A stretch of 60,302 nucleotides of DNA from Bacillota bacterium (lineage in GTDB: Bacteria; Bacillota; Clostridia; Christensenellales; Aristaeellaceae). Position numbers and translations under genes: made by a program. Where the stretch lies: assembly GCA_023411375.1 (NCBI GenBank), contig JAEYOW010000028.1, positions 1 through 60,302 of the forward strand, written 5' to 3'. Positions 24,763-32,013 of this stretch are shown here, piece by piece. Under the pieces are notes generated by a model, which searched no databases, was not told the origin of the DNA, and saw nothing but the letters and a program-made list of their open reading frames with translations. Every line of letters begins with the position of its first letter. Within the stretch, counting starts at the first letter, position 1.

Positions 24763-24792
24763 TTGATCTACAATGGTTTTATATATTATAAT
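24763..24792 (+). promoter_or_regulatory. Promoter of the EAL-domain gene
   Basis: TTGATC (24763-24768), an 18 bp spacer and TATAAT (24787-24792) lie in an AT-rich stretch 56 nt before the ATG at 24849. Confidence 0.65.
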
Positions 24793-24848
24793 ATGAAAGT
24801 GTCATAAATTCTTGTTATGTTACCAAACCACGTAACCGGGAGTTTAAT

Positions 24849-27101
24849 ATGCGAAAAATTTCGAAAAGCAATTACCTTCCGTCCGCCAATAAGCCGCAAG
24901 TAAAGCAGCATGTCCAGCTTCTTGTTCTGGGGGGCCTCATTTTATTAATTGGCATGATGACAGTTGGGAATGCAGCAAATTTATACGCATCCATTGAGGA
25001 TAAAACCCAGCATTATGTAAAGGATGTTTCCTTTCAGTTGGCAAACGATATCGACGCGATTCTTTCAAACAGTGTCAAGGCGCTTAACCTGCTGGGAGAC
25101 TTCATGGCCGGCGGTCAGGAAAGCCCGGACACCTGGACGTTTTCCTCTGCTTTAATGGAAAGAGCGCGGTCATTTGGCTTCAGTAAACTGGTCGTGATAT
25201 TTCCTGATGGAAAAAGCCGTTGCTCGGGAGCTTCGATAGAGGGAGTAGCCGAGATGGAAGGAATCCAAAACAGCTTTGCGGGCGAAAACGGCGTTTCCTT
25301 CCTGGCGCAGCAAGGCATCCTATACTCCATTCCGGTTTGCCAAAACAATCAAATCGTAGGAGTGCTTGGCGGCGTTCGTGACAAAGCTGGAATGCAAAAG
25401 CTTATTCATCCGTACGTTTTTGACGGCTTGGGACTGACCTGTATTTTAGACCAAAGCGGAGACGTCATTATCTCACCGACAAACCGTGAACCCTTTTTAC
25501 GGCTCGACGATATTTTTACCGGTGAAACCAACGCAGAGCAATTGTCGGTCTATCAAATGAAGAAAAATATGGAAGCAGGGAAGAGCGGCGTTTTTTCCTT
25601 CACCGCCGTCGACCACACCAAGTTGATCCTCGCCTATGATCCGCTGAATACCTACGGCTGGATTTTGCTTACGCTTGTCCCTGCCGACCTGATCACAGGC
25701 CAAACCGACCTTTTTGTCGTGCGCATTTTTATAATTACCGCGCTAAGCATCGTGGCCTTTATTTTCTTCCTGTTCCTGGTGTCGCATGCCCTTCGCGTCT
25801 ATAACCGCCAGCTGGAACAAATCGCGTTTACAGACCCCGTCACAGAAGGAATGACCAACGCGGCGTTCCAGCTGGCCTGCCGAAATCTGCTAAGAAGCGT
25901 GCCTGCGGGGACATGCACGGTTGTCGCGCTCAACGTAAAAAACTTCAAGCTGATCAATGAAAACTTCGGCGTTAAAGCCGAATGCGACGCATTGCGCCAC
26001 ATCGCGCGCACACTTGAAAGCGAATTGCATAAGGACGAGCTGCGCGCCCGCAGCGAAAGGGACCATTTCTTTCTGTGCCTGCTAGAAGCAAACCGGGACG
26101 CGGTACAGGCCAGGCTTGACCACGTAACGGAATCCATCAACGCCTTTAACCAAACCTTGGAGAATCCTCATCTCCTATCAATTATCAAAGGCGCTTATTT
26201 GGTGGAGGATCCTACGCTGGAAATCACCCTTATTCAGGACCGGGCTTCCACAGCCTGCCGCAGCAGTGAAAACAGCAACAATCCGGCGTGTGTGTTTTAC
26301 GATGCCGTTATCACCCAGCGGCTTCAATGGGAGCAGGAGCTTAACGATGCGTTTGAGCTTTCCTTAAAAAGCAAGGACTTTCATGTTTACCTGCAGCCCA
26401 AGGTCAGCGCGGAGGATGAACGGCTGATTGGGGCGGAAGCTTTGGTGCGCTGGAATCACCCGCAGCTGGGGACCATTTCCCCCTCTGATTTTATTCCCCT
26501 GTTTGAGAAAAACGGAAACATCGTAAAGCTCGATTTCTATATGTTCACAGAGATATGCGCGCTGCTGGAGCGCTGGATGTCTGCCGGAAGGCCCCTTCTC
26601 CCCATTTCCGTCAACCTGTCCAGGCAACATTTCAGAAACCCGGACTTTTTAAGAAGGCTTGCCCTCATCGCCGGGCGCTATCACATTCCATGCGGAATCC
26701 TTGAACTGGAACTGACCGAAAACACCTTTTTTGATGACCAGAGTATTGCCGTCGTAAAGGAAGCCATTGTGCAAATGCATCAGCTTGGCTTCTCCTGCTC
26801 GCTGGACGACTTTGGCTCAGGCTATTCCGCACTGGGGCTGCTAAAGGAATTCGCTGTTGACACCATCAAGCTGGACCGCCGCTTCTTTTTGGAAATCGAA
26901 CAAGAGAAATCACAAGCTGTAATCATCTGCCTGATGGAACTGGCGCGGAAGCTTGGACTGCGCACTGTTGCCGAAGGCATAGAAACGCCGGAACAGCTTG
27001 CGTTCCTTAAGAGAATAAACTGTGATATGATTCAGGGCTATATCTATTCAAAGCCTTTGCCCATTTCCGACTTTGAGCGCTGGGCCGACGCGCACGCTTG
27101 A
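24849..27101 (+). CDS. Cyclic-di-GMP phosphodiesterase with extracellular sensor, degenerate GGDEF and intact EAL
   Basis: A 750-residue membrane signalling protein. A membrane segment (about 23-45) is followed by an extracellular sensor of roughly 240 residues that looks like a Cache domain, then a second membrane segment (about 288-318). The GGDEF domain is broken: the GGDEF position (about 403) reads SERDHF. The EAL domain is complete: GAEALVRW with the key Glu near 530, NLSRQHF, ELTENTF, LDDFGSGYSALG, IKLDR, VAEGIET, and the final GYIYSKPLP. It should therefore degrade c-di-GMP and use its GGDEF part only as a regulatory, perhaps GTP-binding, module. It is a single gene with its own promoter. 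Confidence 0.92.
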   Translation: MRKISKSNYLPSANKPQVKQHVQLLVLGGLILLIGMMTVGNAANLYASIEDKTQHYVKDVSFQLANDIDAILSNSVKALNLLGDFMAGGQESPDTWTFSSALMERARSFGFSKLVVIFPDGKSRCSGASIEGVAEMEGIQNSFAGENGVSFLAQQGILYSIPVCQNNQIVGVLGGVRDKAGMQKLIHPYVFDGLGLTCILDQSGDVIISPTNREPFLRLDDIFTGETNAEQLSVYQMKKNMEAGKSGVFSFTAVDHTKLILAYDPLNTYGWILLTLVPADLITGQTDLFVVRIFIITALSIVAFIFFLFLVSHALRVYNRQLEQIAFTDPVTEGMTNAAFQLACRNLLRSVPAGTCTVVALNVKNFKLINENFGVKAECDALRHIARTLESELHKDELRARSERDHFFLCLLEANRDAVQARLDHVTESINAFNQTLENPHLLSIIKGAYLVEDPTLEITLIQDRASTACRSSENSNNPACVFYDAVITQRLQWEQELNDAFELSLKSKDFHVYLQPKVSAEDERLIGAEALVRWNHPQLGTISPSDFIPLFEKNGNIVKLDFYMFTEICALLERWMSAGRPLLPISVNLSRQHFRNPDFLRRLALIAGRYHIPCGILELELTENTFFDDQSIAVVKEAIVQMHQLGFSCSLDDFGSGYSALGLLKEFAVDTIKLDRRFFLEIEQEKSQAVIICLMELARKLGLRTVAEGIETPEQLAFLKRINCDMIQGYIYSKPLPISDFERWADAHA

Positions 27102-27130
27102 CCGGGCGCATTATCCTATCATTCGGCTCA

Positions 27131-28255
27131 TTAAAAAACCAGCTGTCCCGCCCTGTATCCGTCCGGCAGTTCTTCCTCGCTTAAAAATACGAAGCTTTTA
27201 TCTCTGAGAATCGGCAAAAACGCCGCATATGGAATTTTGGAAAATTCGCAGCCGTAGCCGCTGGCGCCAAACCAGCCGCCTTCTTTGCCGCGCAGGTTCA
27301 AATCCCTTATGAATTTTGTACGGTTAGAACAGTCGTGAACGGCCACGTCCCAGCTTTCATCGACGGCAGCCTTCATGAAGGCAAGCGTCAGTTCCCTGCT
27401 CCAAACCGGAGAGAGGTATCCCAGCCTGGAAAAGTACAGGTTTTCACCCTCATAATTTCCAATATTGTTGGCGTTGAGGTGCAGCTCAGCGCAATTGATA
27501 AAGTCGAGCCTCGTGCCCAGAATCTCCCGCTTTTTCTTCCCGAACTCCTCAAAAAATTCAGGCGTCATGGGCGTTTCAATGCCGACATACGGGATATACT
27601 TTTTAGCAATCGCAATGTTTTCAATCACCCGGTCGGCGCAATGGGATGCGCCTAAATTAAAGCGCAGCTCGTCCAGGCCGGCCGCTCCCAGCGCCTTCAG
27701 GTTTTCCTCAGTCGCCAGGGTACCGTTTGTATACAGATGCTGATGAACCCCCGCATTATGGAATTTGCCGATAATAGTATAATACTTTTCAATTTCCATA
27801 AAGGGCTCCAGATATACATATGATATGCCGGTCGGCTTCTTCTGAATAGAAAGCAGCAGTTCAATATCCTGCTCATAAAACTTCGTGCCGCCAATTTCCC
27901 ACAAACCCTCACCAATAGGCGGAATCTGGTCCGTTTCCCCGTAATCGTAGCAAAACTTGCATGCCAGATTGCACTTGTTCGTTTTTCTGATTGCGCTCAG
28001 TCCGGTTCCAAGCAGGCAGGAGCGGCATCCCTGAGGAAATTTGCCGTCGCTGCCCACATAGTACGTCCTGTTCTCAAGTGTTTTCAGGTTGGGTATTTCA
28101 GACATGAGGCGCGCGTTTCGCCGCTCGACCGCCGCCTCGATTTGCGCGAAGGTCGCGTATGCAATTTCCTGCTGGCGGGGCATAAGCTCCTCCTCCTCGG
28201 GTAGCAGGGCAAAAAACTCAAACCAGGTCAGCGCGTCTTTTTTAGAAATTTTCAT
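27131..28255 (-). CDS. Radical SAM protein of unknown function
   Basis: A 374-residue protein with the radical SAM motif CNLACKFC (CX3CX2C, near residues 95-102), preceded by another close pair, CRSC (near 77-80), and with later single cysteines in VHDCSN and GYGCEF. The barrel features are visible: YVYLEPFME, HLYTNGTLA and LRFNLGASHC. The extra cysteines could hold an auxiliary iron-sulfur cluster, but the spacing does not match a standard SPASM domain. No peptide substrate or maturase partner is encoded next to it. The ATG at 28255 has GAGGAG upstream. It shares direction with the ogt gene. Confidence 0.82.
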   Translation of the reverse strand: MKISKKDALTWFEFFALLPEEEELMPRQQEIAYATFAQIEAAVERRNARLMSEIPNLKTLENRTYYVGSDGKFPQGCRSCLLGTGLSAIRKTNKCNLACKFCYDYGETDQIPPIGEGLWEIGGTKFYEQDIELLLSIQKKPTGISYVYLEPFMEIEKYYTIIGKFHNAGVHQHLYTNGTLATEENLKALGAAGLDELRFNLGASHCADRVIENIAIAKKYIPYVGIETPMTPEFFEEFGKKKREILGTRLDFINCAELHLNANNIGNYEGENLYFSRLGYLSPVWSRELTLAFMKAAVDESWDVAVHDCSNRTKFIRDLNLRGKEGGWFGASGYGCEFSKIPYAAFLPILRDKSFVFLSEEELPDGYRAGQLVF

Positions 28256-28357
28256 CTCATTTTCTCCTCTTCATCATCAGCTGTCAATCATTGTTCCAAG
28301 CAAGCGTTTTATGCGTCCCAACCGTCCGGCCAGGGTATATTCGGCCGCACGACGGCC

Positions 28358-28897
28358 TTATAGCGCCGTTCCCCTGGATGGAATCTTCAGCTTTTTCATC
28401 TCCACACCCTCGTGTGTCAGCAACCATGCTTTCTTATCAACGCCCCCAGCATACCCTGTTAAACTGCCGTCCGTTCCCACGGCGCGGTGGCAGGGAATAA
28501 TAATAGAAATTGGGTTGTGTCCAACGGCTCCCCCGACCGCCTGTGCGGACATCCCTGTTTTGTTCAGCCTGACCGCTATTCTTTGGGCAATTTCCCCGTA
28601 GGAAAGGGTTGCTCCATACGGAATCCCGCAAAGAATTTTCCATACCTCCTGTCTGAAAGCCCCGCCGCCGGGAGCCAATGGCAAAAGGCCGATGGCGGGC
28701 TTTTCACCCGCAAAGTACCGGTCCAGCCAGTCTTGTGCGGCTGCGAGCACCGGCAAATCATGCTCATCGGCCATTTCCTCCCTGACAGTGGCCGCAAAAT
28801 ACTTCTGATTTTCCAACCACAGCCCTATCAGCGCCTCTCCGTCGGAAGCCAGGGTCAACCGCCCTATAGGGGATTGATAGCTTGTTTTGAAATACAT
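28358..28897 (-). CDS. ogt: Methylated-DNA-protein-cysteine S-methyltransferase
   Basis: A suicide DNA-repair protein that transfers the methyl group from O6-methylguanine to its own cysteine. The 179-residue protein has the active-site block IIPCHRAVG, the recognition helix region around AQAVGGAVGHNPI (the arginine-finger segment reads GMSAQAVGGAVG), and the final TGYAGGVDKKAWLL element. The N-terminal half (YFKTSYQSPIGRLTLASD) is the usual non-catalytic domain. Length is typical. The ATG at 28897 follows AAAGGAGGAGG. It is 100 nt upstream of the radical SAM gene and may be transcribed with it. Confidence 0.94.
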   Translation of the reverse strand: MYFKTSYQSPIGRLTLASDGEALIGLWLENQKYFAATVREEMADEHDLPVLAAAQDWLDRYFAGEKPAIGLLPLAPGGGAFRQEVWKILCGIPYGATLSYGEIAQRIAVRLNKTGMSAQAVGGAVGHNPISIIIPCHRAVGTDGSLTGYAGGVDKKAWLLTHEGVEMKKLKIPSRGTAL

Positions 28898-29216
28898 GGC
28901 GCCTCCTCCTTTAAAGCGGGCCTCATCTGCTGTTTACCGCCCATGCCATGTCGATTATATCATAATAAAGCTGAAAAAGCCCCGTTTTCATACACAAATC
29001 CGCCAATTCTGAGATGGGTTATCGGGATTTTATAAAGGCGTAAAATGCAAAGACGCATACGCCTTGAAAACATGGGCTAGCCGAATACCAAATTCAGCAT
29101 GGGCAGGTATATCCCCTTATTATAAAATAAGCGTTCCATTTCGTATCTTGCCTGCAGCAGCAAGAAAGGTTCTGCTTGTGAGGAATATCCCAAAGTCATG
29201 AGCAAACTGGAGTTGG
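28898..29216. other. Intergenic region without a convincing gene
   Basis: A stretch of about 320 bases between ogt and the DUF6199-like gene. A 60-codon minus-strand frame (29077-29259) overlaps the end of the DUF6199-like gene, lacks a good ribosome site and matches nothing I know. The base composition is lower in GC than the ogt gene. I see no terminator of standard form. Confidence 0.4.
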
Positions 29217-29429
29217 TTACTTTAAAACAAATGGAAGAACGATCATCATTATTCCACATAATACAAACAGAACACCACCAAACTTTGTGCTTTTCAAATA
29301 AAAGTCAGACGGTTCATCCGCACGATAAGATTTCCATTTTTCTGTCCATTCCCAAATCAAATCAGGTTTCAGAAAAACAAACAGGCCCAATGCAGCAAAA
29401 CCGATTCCACCCAAAACAGACCACGGCAT
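29217..29429 (-). CDS. Small membrane protein, DUF6199-like
   Basis: A 70-residue protein with two hydrophobic helices (about 4-20 and 50-68) separated by a short polar loop containing the pattern IWEWTEKWKSYRADEPSDFYLKS split around E-W, which resembles the WKS...EPSD motif of DUF6199 proteins. The ATG at 29429 has an excellent GGGAGGAGG about 7 nt upstream. The function of this family is unknown. It directly follows the remnant of a regulator gene, in a lower-GC patch. Confidence 0.6.
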   Translation of the reverse strand: MPWSVLGGIGFAALGLFVFLKPDLIWEWTEKWKSYRADEPSDFYLKSTKFGGVLFVLCGIMMIVLPFVLK

Positions 29430-29431
29430 AT

Positions 29432-29656
29432 TTACTGCCTCCTCCCATAAATTCTAACGCAGGCGCGGTTCTTTGTTGTTTCAGGTACGCGCATACCAAT
29501 TGGCCAAGGTTGCAAAAGAATAACACAATTCCCTTGTCTGTCCCCATCTCCTAATGCAATAAAAACTTTTCTGTATTCTTTAAACCTCGCCGCGAGCGCT
29601 TTTCTTTCTGTTGCACAACCATGCTCCATTATCATCGTCCCTATCCAATTATTCAT
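29432..29656 (-). pseudogene. Remnant of an ArsR-family regulator
   Basis: The frame encodes a segment FKEYRKVFIALGDGDRQ and then IGMRVPETTKN, which matches the start of ArsR-type winged-helix regulators (pattern ALGD-x-x-RQ and GMRVxEI before the recognition helix). After NRACV the similarity ends and the frame stops in the ribosome site of the next gene. The N-terminal part of the frame also has no good start. This looks like a gene cut by a deletion just at its recognition helix. The assignment is tentative. Confidence 0.4.
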
Positions 29657-30005
29657 TATACATGAACCATTATAGCATCTATTTTAATCTTTGGTTCAAC
29701 GGAAAAGAAAGTCTGTCGTCAACGTTCAATTTGCAATACGAAAAAGCAAAATACTATTCTTATGATCATGGCATCCAACCGGTTCCGTCCCATCCTTCCC
29801 GCTTTTTCTTTCCCGCTGTCCATGCGTCGTTCCGGCGCTGCTGATTTCCGTGGCATAAATCCTCTTATCCCTTTACAAACCCCGGCAAACATGGTACGCT
29901 ATCCCGTGTGCGCCCGTAAGGCGCATTCCAGCAAAACAACAAGGGAGCACGCCTGAACGGCGTTTTCATCTCCCGTTTGCAACCTTAAGAGAGGATGGTT
30001 ATCCC
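29657..30005. other. AT-richer intergenic region before the ABC-F gene
   Basis: About 350 bases without a supported gene. A possible weak promoter for the ABC-F gene is TTTACA (29872-29877), a 17 bp spacer and TACGCT (29895-29900), which would give a leader of about 100 nt. Several ABC-F genes are controlled by attenuation in such leaders, but I see no clear terminator/antiterminator pair here. Confidence 0.4.
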
Positions 30006-31607
30006 ATGTTAACCGTTACCGACGTAAGCCTACAATTTGCCGGCGACCTGCTGTACAAGCACGTCGATCTCATTTTCCAGCCCGGGCACTGTTACGGCAT
30101 TATCGGCGCCAACGGCGCCGGCAAATCGACGCTTCTGCGCATCATTTCCGGCGAACTGCAGCCCACCACCGGCTCCGTCAGCATTCAAAAGCAGGATCGC
30201 ATGAGCGTGCTGGAGCAGAACCACTTTAAGTACGACGAGTATTCCGTGATGGACACCGTCATCATGGGCAACCACAAGCTGTACGACATCATGAAGGAAA
30301 AGGACGCCCTGTATGCCAAGGAGGACTTTTCCGACGCGGACGGCGAGCGTGCCGCCGAGCTTGAGGGCGAGTTTGCCGAAATGAACGGCTGGGACGCCGA
30401 AACCGAGGCCGCGCAGCTTCTCAACGGTATTGGTATCCCCACCGATCTGCACTATGCCCAGATGCAGTCGCTGGATGGCCGGCAAAAGGTCAAGGTGCTT
30501 CTGGCTCAGGCGCTTTTCGGCCATCCCTCCATCATCCTCCTGGACGAGCCCACCAACGGCCTGGATGTGGAAAGCACCGAATGGCTGGAGGATTTTCTGG
30601 TGGACTGTGACGCCATCGTCATCGTCGTCAGTCACGACCGCCACTTCCTTAACTCCGTTTGCACCAATATCGTGGACGTGGATCACGCGATGTGCAAAAT
30701 GTACTCCGGCAACTATGATTTCTGGTACGAGTCCAGCACGCTCATGCAGCAGCTGCTGCGCAACCAGAACAAAAAGCGCGAGGAGAAGATCAAGGACCTT
30801 CAGGAGTTCATCCGCCGTTTCTCCGCCAACAAATCCAAAAGCCGCCAGGCCACCAGCCGCAAAAAGGTGCTGGACAGCATCCAGATCGAGCAGATGCCTG
30901 CCTCCAGCCGTAAATACCCCTTCGTTGGGTTCGAGCCGGAACGCGAGGCGGGCAAGGATATTTTAAGCGTCGAGAATCTCTCCAAAACCGTGGACGGCGT
31001 CAAGGTGCTCGACAATGTCTCCTTTACCGTCAAAAAGGGCGACAAAATCGCCTTTGTCGGGGATAACGAAGCCGGCGCGACAGCGCTGTTCCGTATTCTC
31101 GTAGGTGAGCTTAACCCGGACGAGGGCAGCTTCCGCTGGGGCGTCACCATCAGCCAGAGCTACTTTCCCAAGGATAACACCCGCTTTTTTGATGATTTCG
31201 ACGGCACGCTCATCGAGTGGCTGCGCCAGTTCTCCTTTGATACCACCGAGACGTATCTGCGCGGCTTTCTGGGCCGGATGCTGTTTTCCGGCGACGATGT
31301 ATACAAGCCCGCGAAGGTTCTTTCCGGCGGCGAGAAGGTGCGTTGCATGCTGAGCCGCCTGATGATGAGCAAGGCCAACGCCCTGATTCTCGATCAGCCG
31401 ACCGACCACCTGGATCTGGAAAGCATTACCGCCCTGTCAAACGGGCTCGCCGCCTATCCGGGCAATCTGTTCTTCGCGTCGCACGATCACCAGTTTATCG
31501 ATGAAATTGCCAACCGCGTCATTGAGTTCCCGCTTGGGCAGGGCGGCTGCCTGGATTATGAAGGCAGCTTTGAAAACTTCCTCCAGTGGAAGCGGGAGCG
31601 GGCATGA
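30006..31607 (+). CDS. ABC-F family ATPase (YbiT-like) with an asymmetric ATP site
   Basis: A soluble protein of two ATPase domains joined by a linker, of the class that acts on the ribosome as translation factor or protection protein. The 533-residue protein has no membrane part. Domain 1: Walker A GANGAGKST (Lys about 40), signature altered to SLDGRQ (155-160), Walker B LLDEPTNGLD (Glu about 181), VVSHDRHF. Domain 2: Walker A altered to GDNEAGAT (Ala in place of Lys, about 358), intact signature LSGGEK (about 440), Walker B LILDQPTDHLD with Gln for the catalytic Glu (about 464), SHDHQF. The three altered motifs together form one composite site, so one ATP site looks canonical and the other dead. 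Part of this pattern may be a subfamily trait. The next small gene overlaps it by 4 bp. Confidence 0.92.
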   Translation: MLTVTDVSLQFAGDLLYKHVDLIFQPGHCYGIIGANGAGKSTLLRIISGELQPTTGSVSIQKQDRMSVLEQNHFKYDEYSVMDTVIMGNHKLYDIMKEKDALYAKEDFSDADGERAAELEGEFAEMNGWDAETEAAQLLNGIGIPTDLHYAQMQSLDGRQKVKVLLAQALFGHPSIILLDEPTNGLDVESTEWLEDFLVDCDAIVIVVSHDRHFLNSVCTNIVDVDHAMCKMYSGNYDFWYESSTLMQQLLRNQNKKREEKIKDLQEFIRRFSANKSKSRQATSRKKVLDSIQIEQMPASSRKYPFVGFEPEREAGKDILSVENLSKTVDGVKVLDNVSFTVKKGDKIAFVGDNEAGATALFRILVGELNPDEGSFRWGVTISQSYFPKDNTRFFDDFDGTLIEWLRQFSFDTTETYLRGFLGRMLFSGDDVYKPAKVLSGGEKVRCMLSRLMMSKANALILDQPTDHLDLESITALSNGLAAYPGNLFFASHDHQFIDEIANRVIEFPLGQGGCLDYEGSFENFLQWKRERA

Positions 31608-31816
31608 GTGAGTTAAAACCAGGCGTTTACCGTCATTTCAAAGGCAGGCTTTACGAGCTGCTCTTTACCGCGACCCATTCCGAGACGCTGGAAAAAATGG
31701 TGGTGTACCGTCAGCTTTACGGCGAGGGCAGCATTTGGGTGCGCCCCGCCGCCATGTGGTTTGAACCCGTAACGCGCGACGGCGTGACGGTTCCGCGCTT
31801 TACGCCGGCCGATTAG
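31604..31816 (+). CDS. DUF1653 family protein
   Basis: A 70-residue protein with the DUF1653 layout: GVYRHFKGRLYELLFTA, HSETLEKMVVYRQLYG, IWVRPAAMWFE, and a final PRF. The family is a small beta-rich module of unknown function. The ATG at 31604 overlaps the stop of the ABC-F gene (ATGA), so it is probably co-translated with it; a longer frame from 31586 lies inside the ABC-F gene. A terminator follows at 31841. Confidence 0.85.
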   Translation: MSELKPGVYRHFKGRLYELLFTATHSETLEKMVVYRQLYGEGSIWVRPAAMWFEPVTRDGVTVPRFTPAD

Positions 31817-31840
31817 CGACGCCGTAGCCGCTCCCTATTC

Positions 31841-31880
31841 GCGCCGTCTGCATGCTGCATGACGGCGCTTTTTTGTTGTT
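31841..31880 (+). terminator. Rho-independent terminator of the ABC-F operon
   Basis: GCGCCGTC (31841-31848) pairs with GACGGCGC (31861-31868); the loop contains a further small GCATGC palindrome, and a T-rich run follows from 31869. Confidence 0.85.
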
Positions 31881-31902
31881 ATCAATTGTTGACATACGCG
31901 TA

Positions 31903-31931
31903 TGGACAACCCGGTGAAATTCTTATATAAT
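31903..31931 (+). promoter_or_regulatory. Promoter of the GGDEF-EAL gene
   Basis: TGGACA (31903-31908), a 17 bp spacer and TATAAT (31926-31931) give a strong promoter 82 nt before the ATG at 32014. A TTGACA at 31889-31894 is spaced too far away to be its -35 box. Confidence 0.75.
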
Positions 31932-32013
31932 GCTACTATCGTTAACCGATCGTCATGATCCGCCCTTTTTCCACTTTTTTTGCGCTAAACCCTGAAAGGA
32001 AAGAGATGCCATC

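Noticed and set aside
29077..29259. 60-codon minus-strand frame after the DUF6199-like gene
   Set aside because: It begins inside the preceding gene without a ribosome site, and its translation has no recognisable domain.
31889..31931. TTGACA at 31889 as -35 box for TATAAT at 31926
   Set aside because: The spacer would be 31 bp; TGGACA at 31903 with a 17 bp spacer is the better match.
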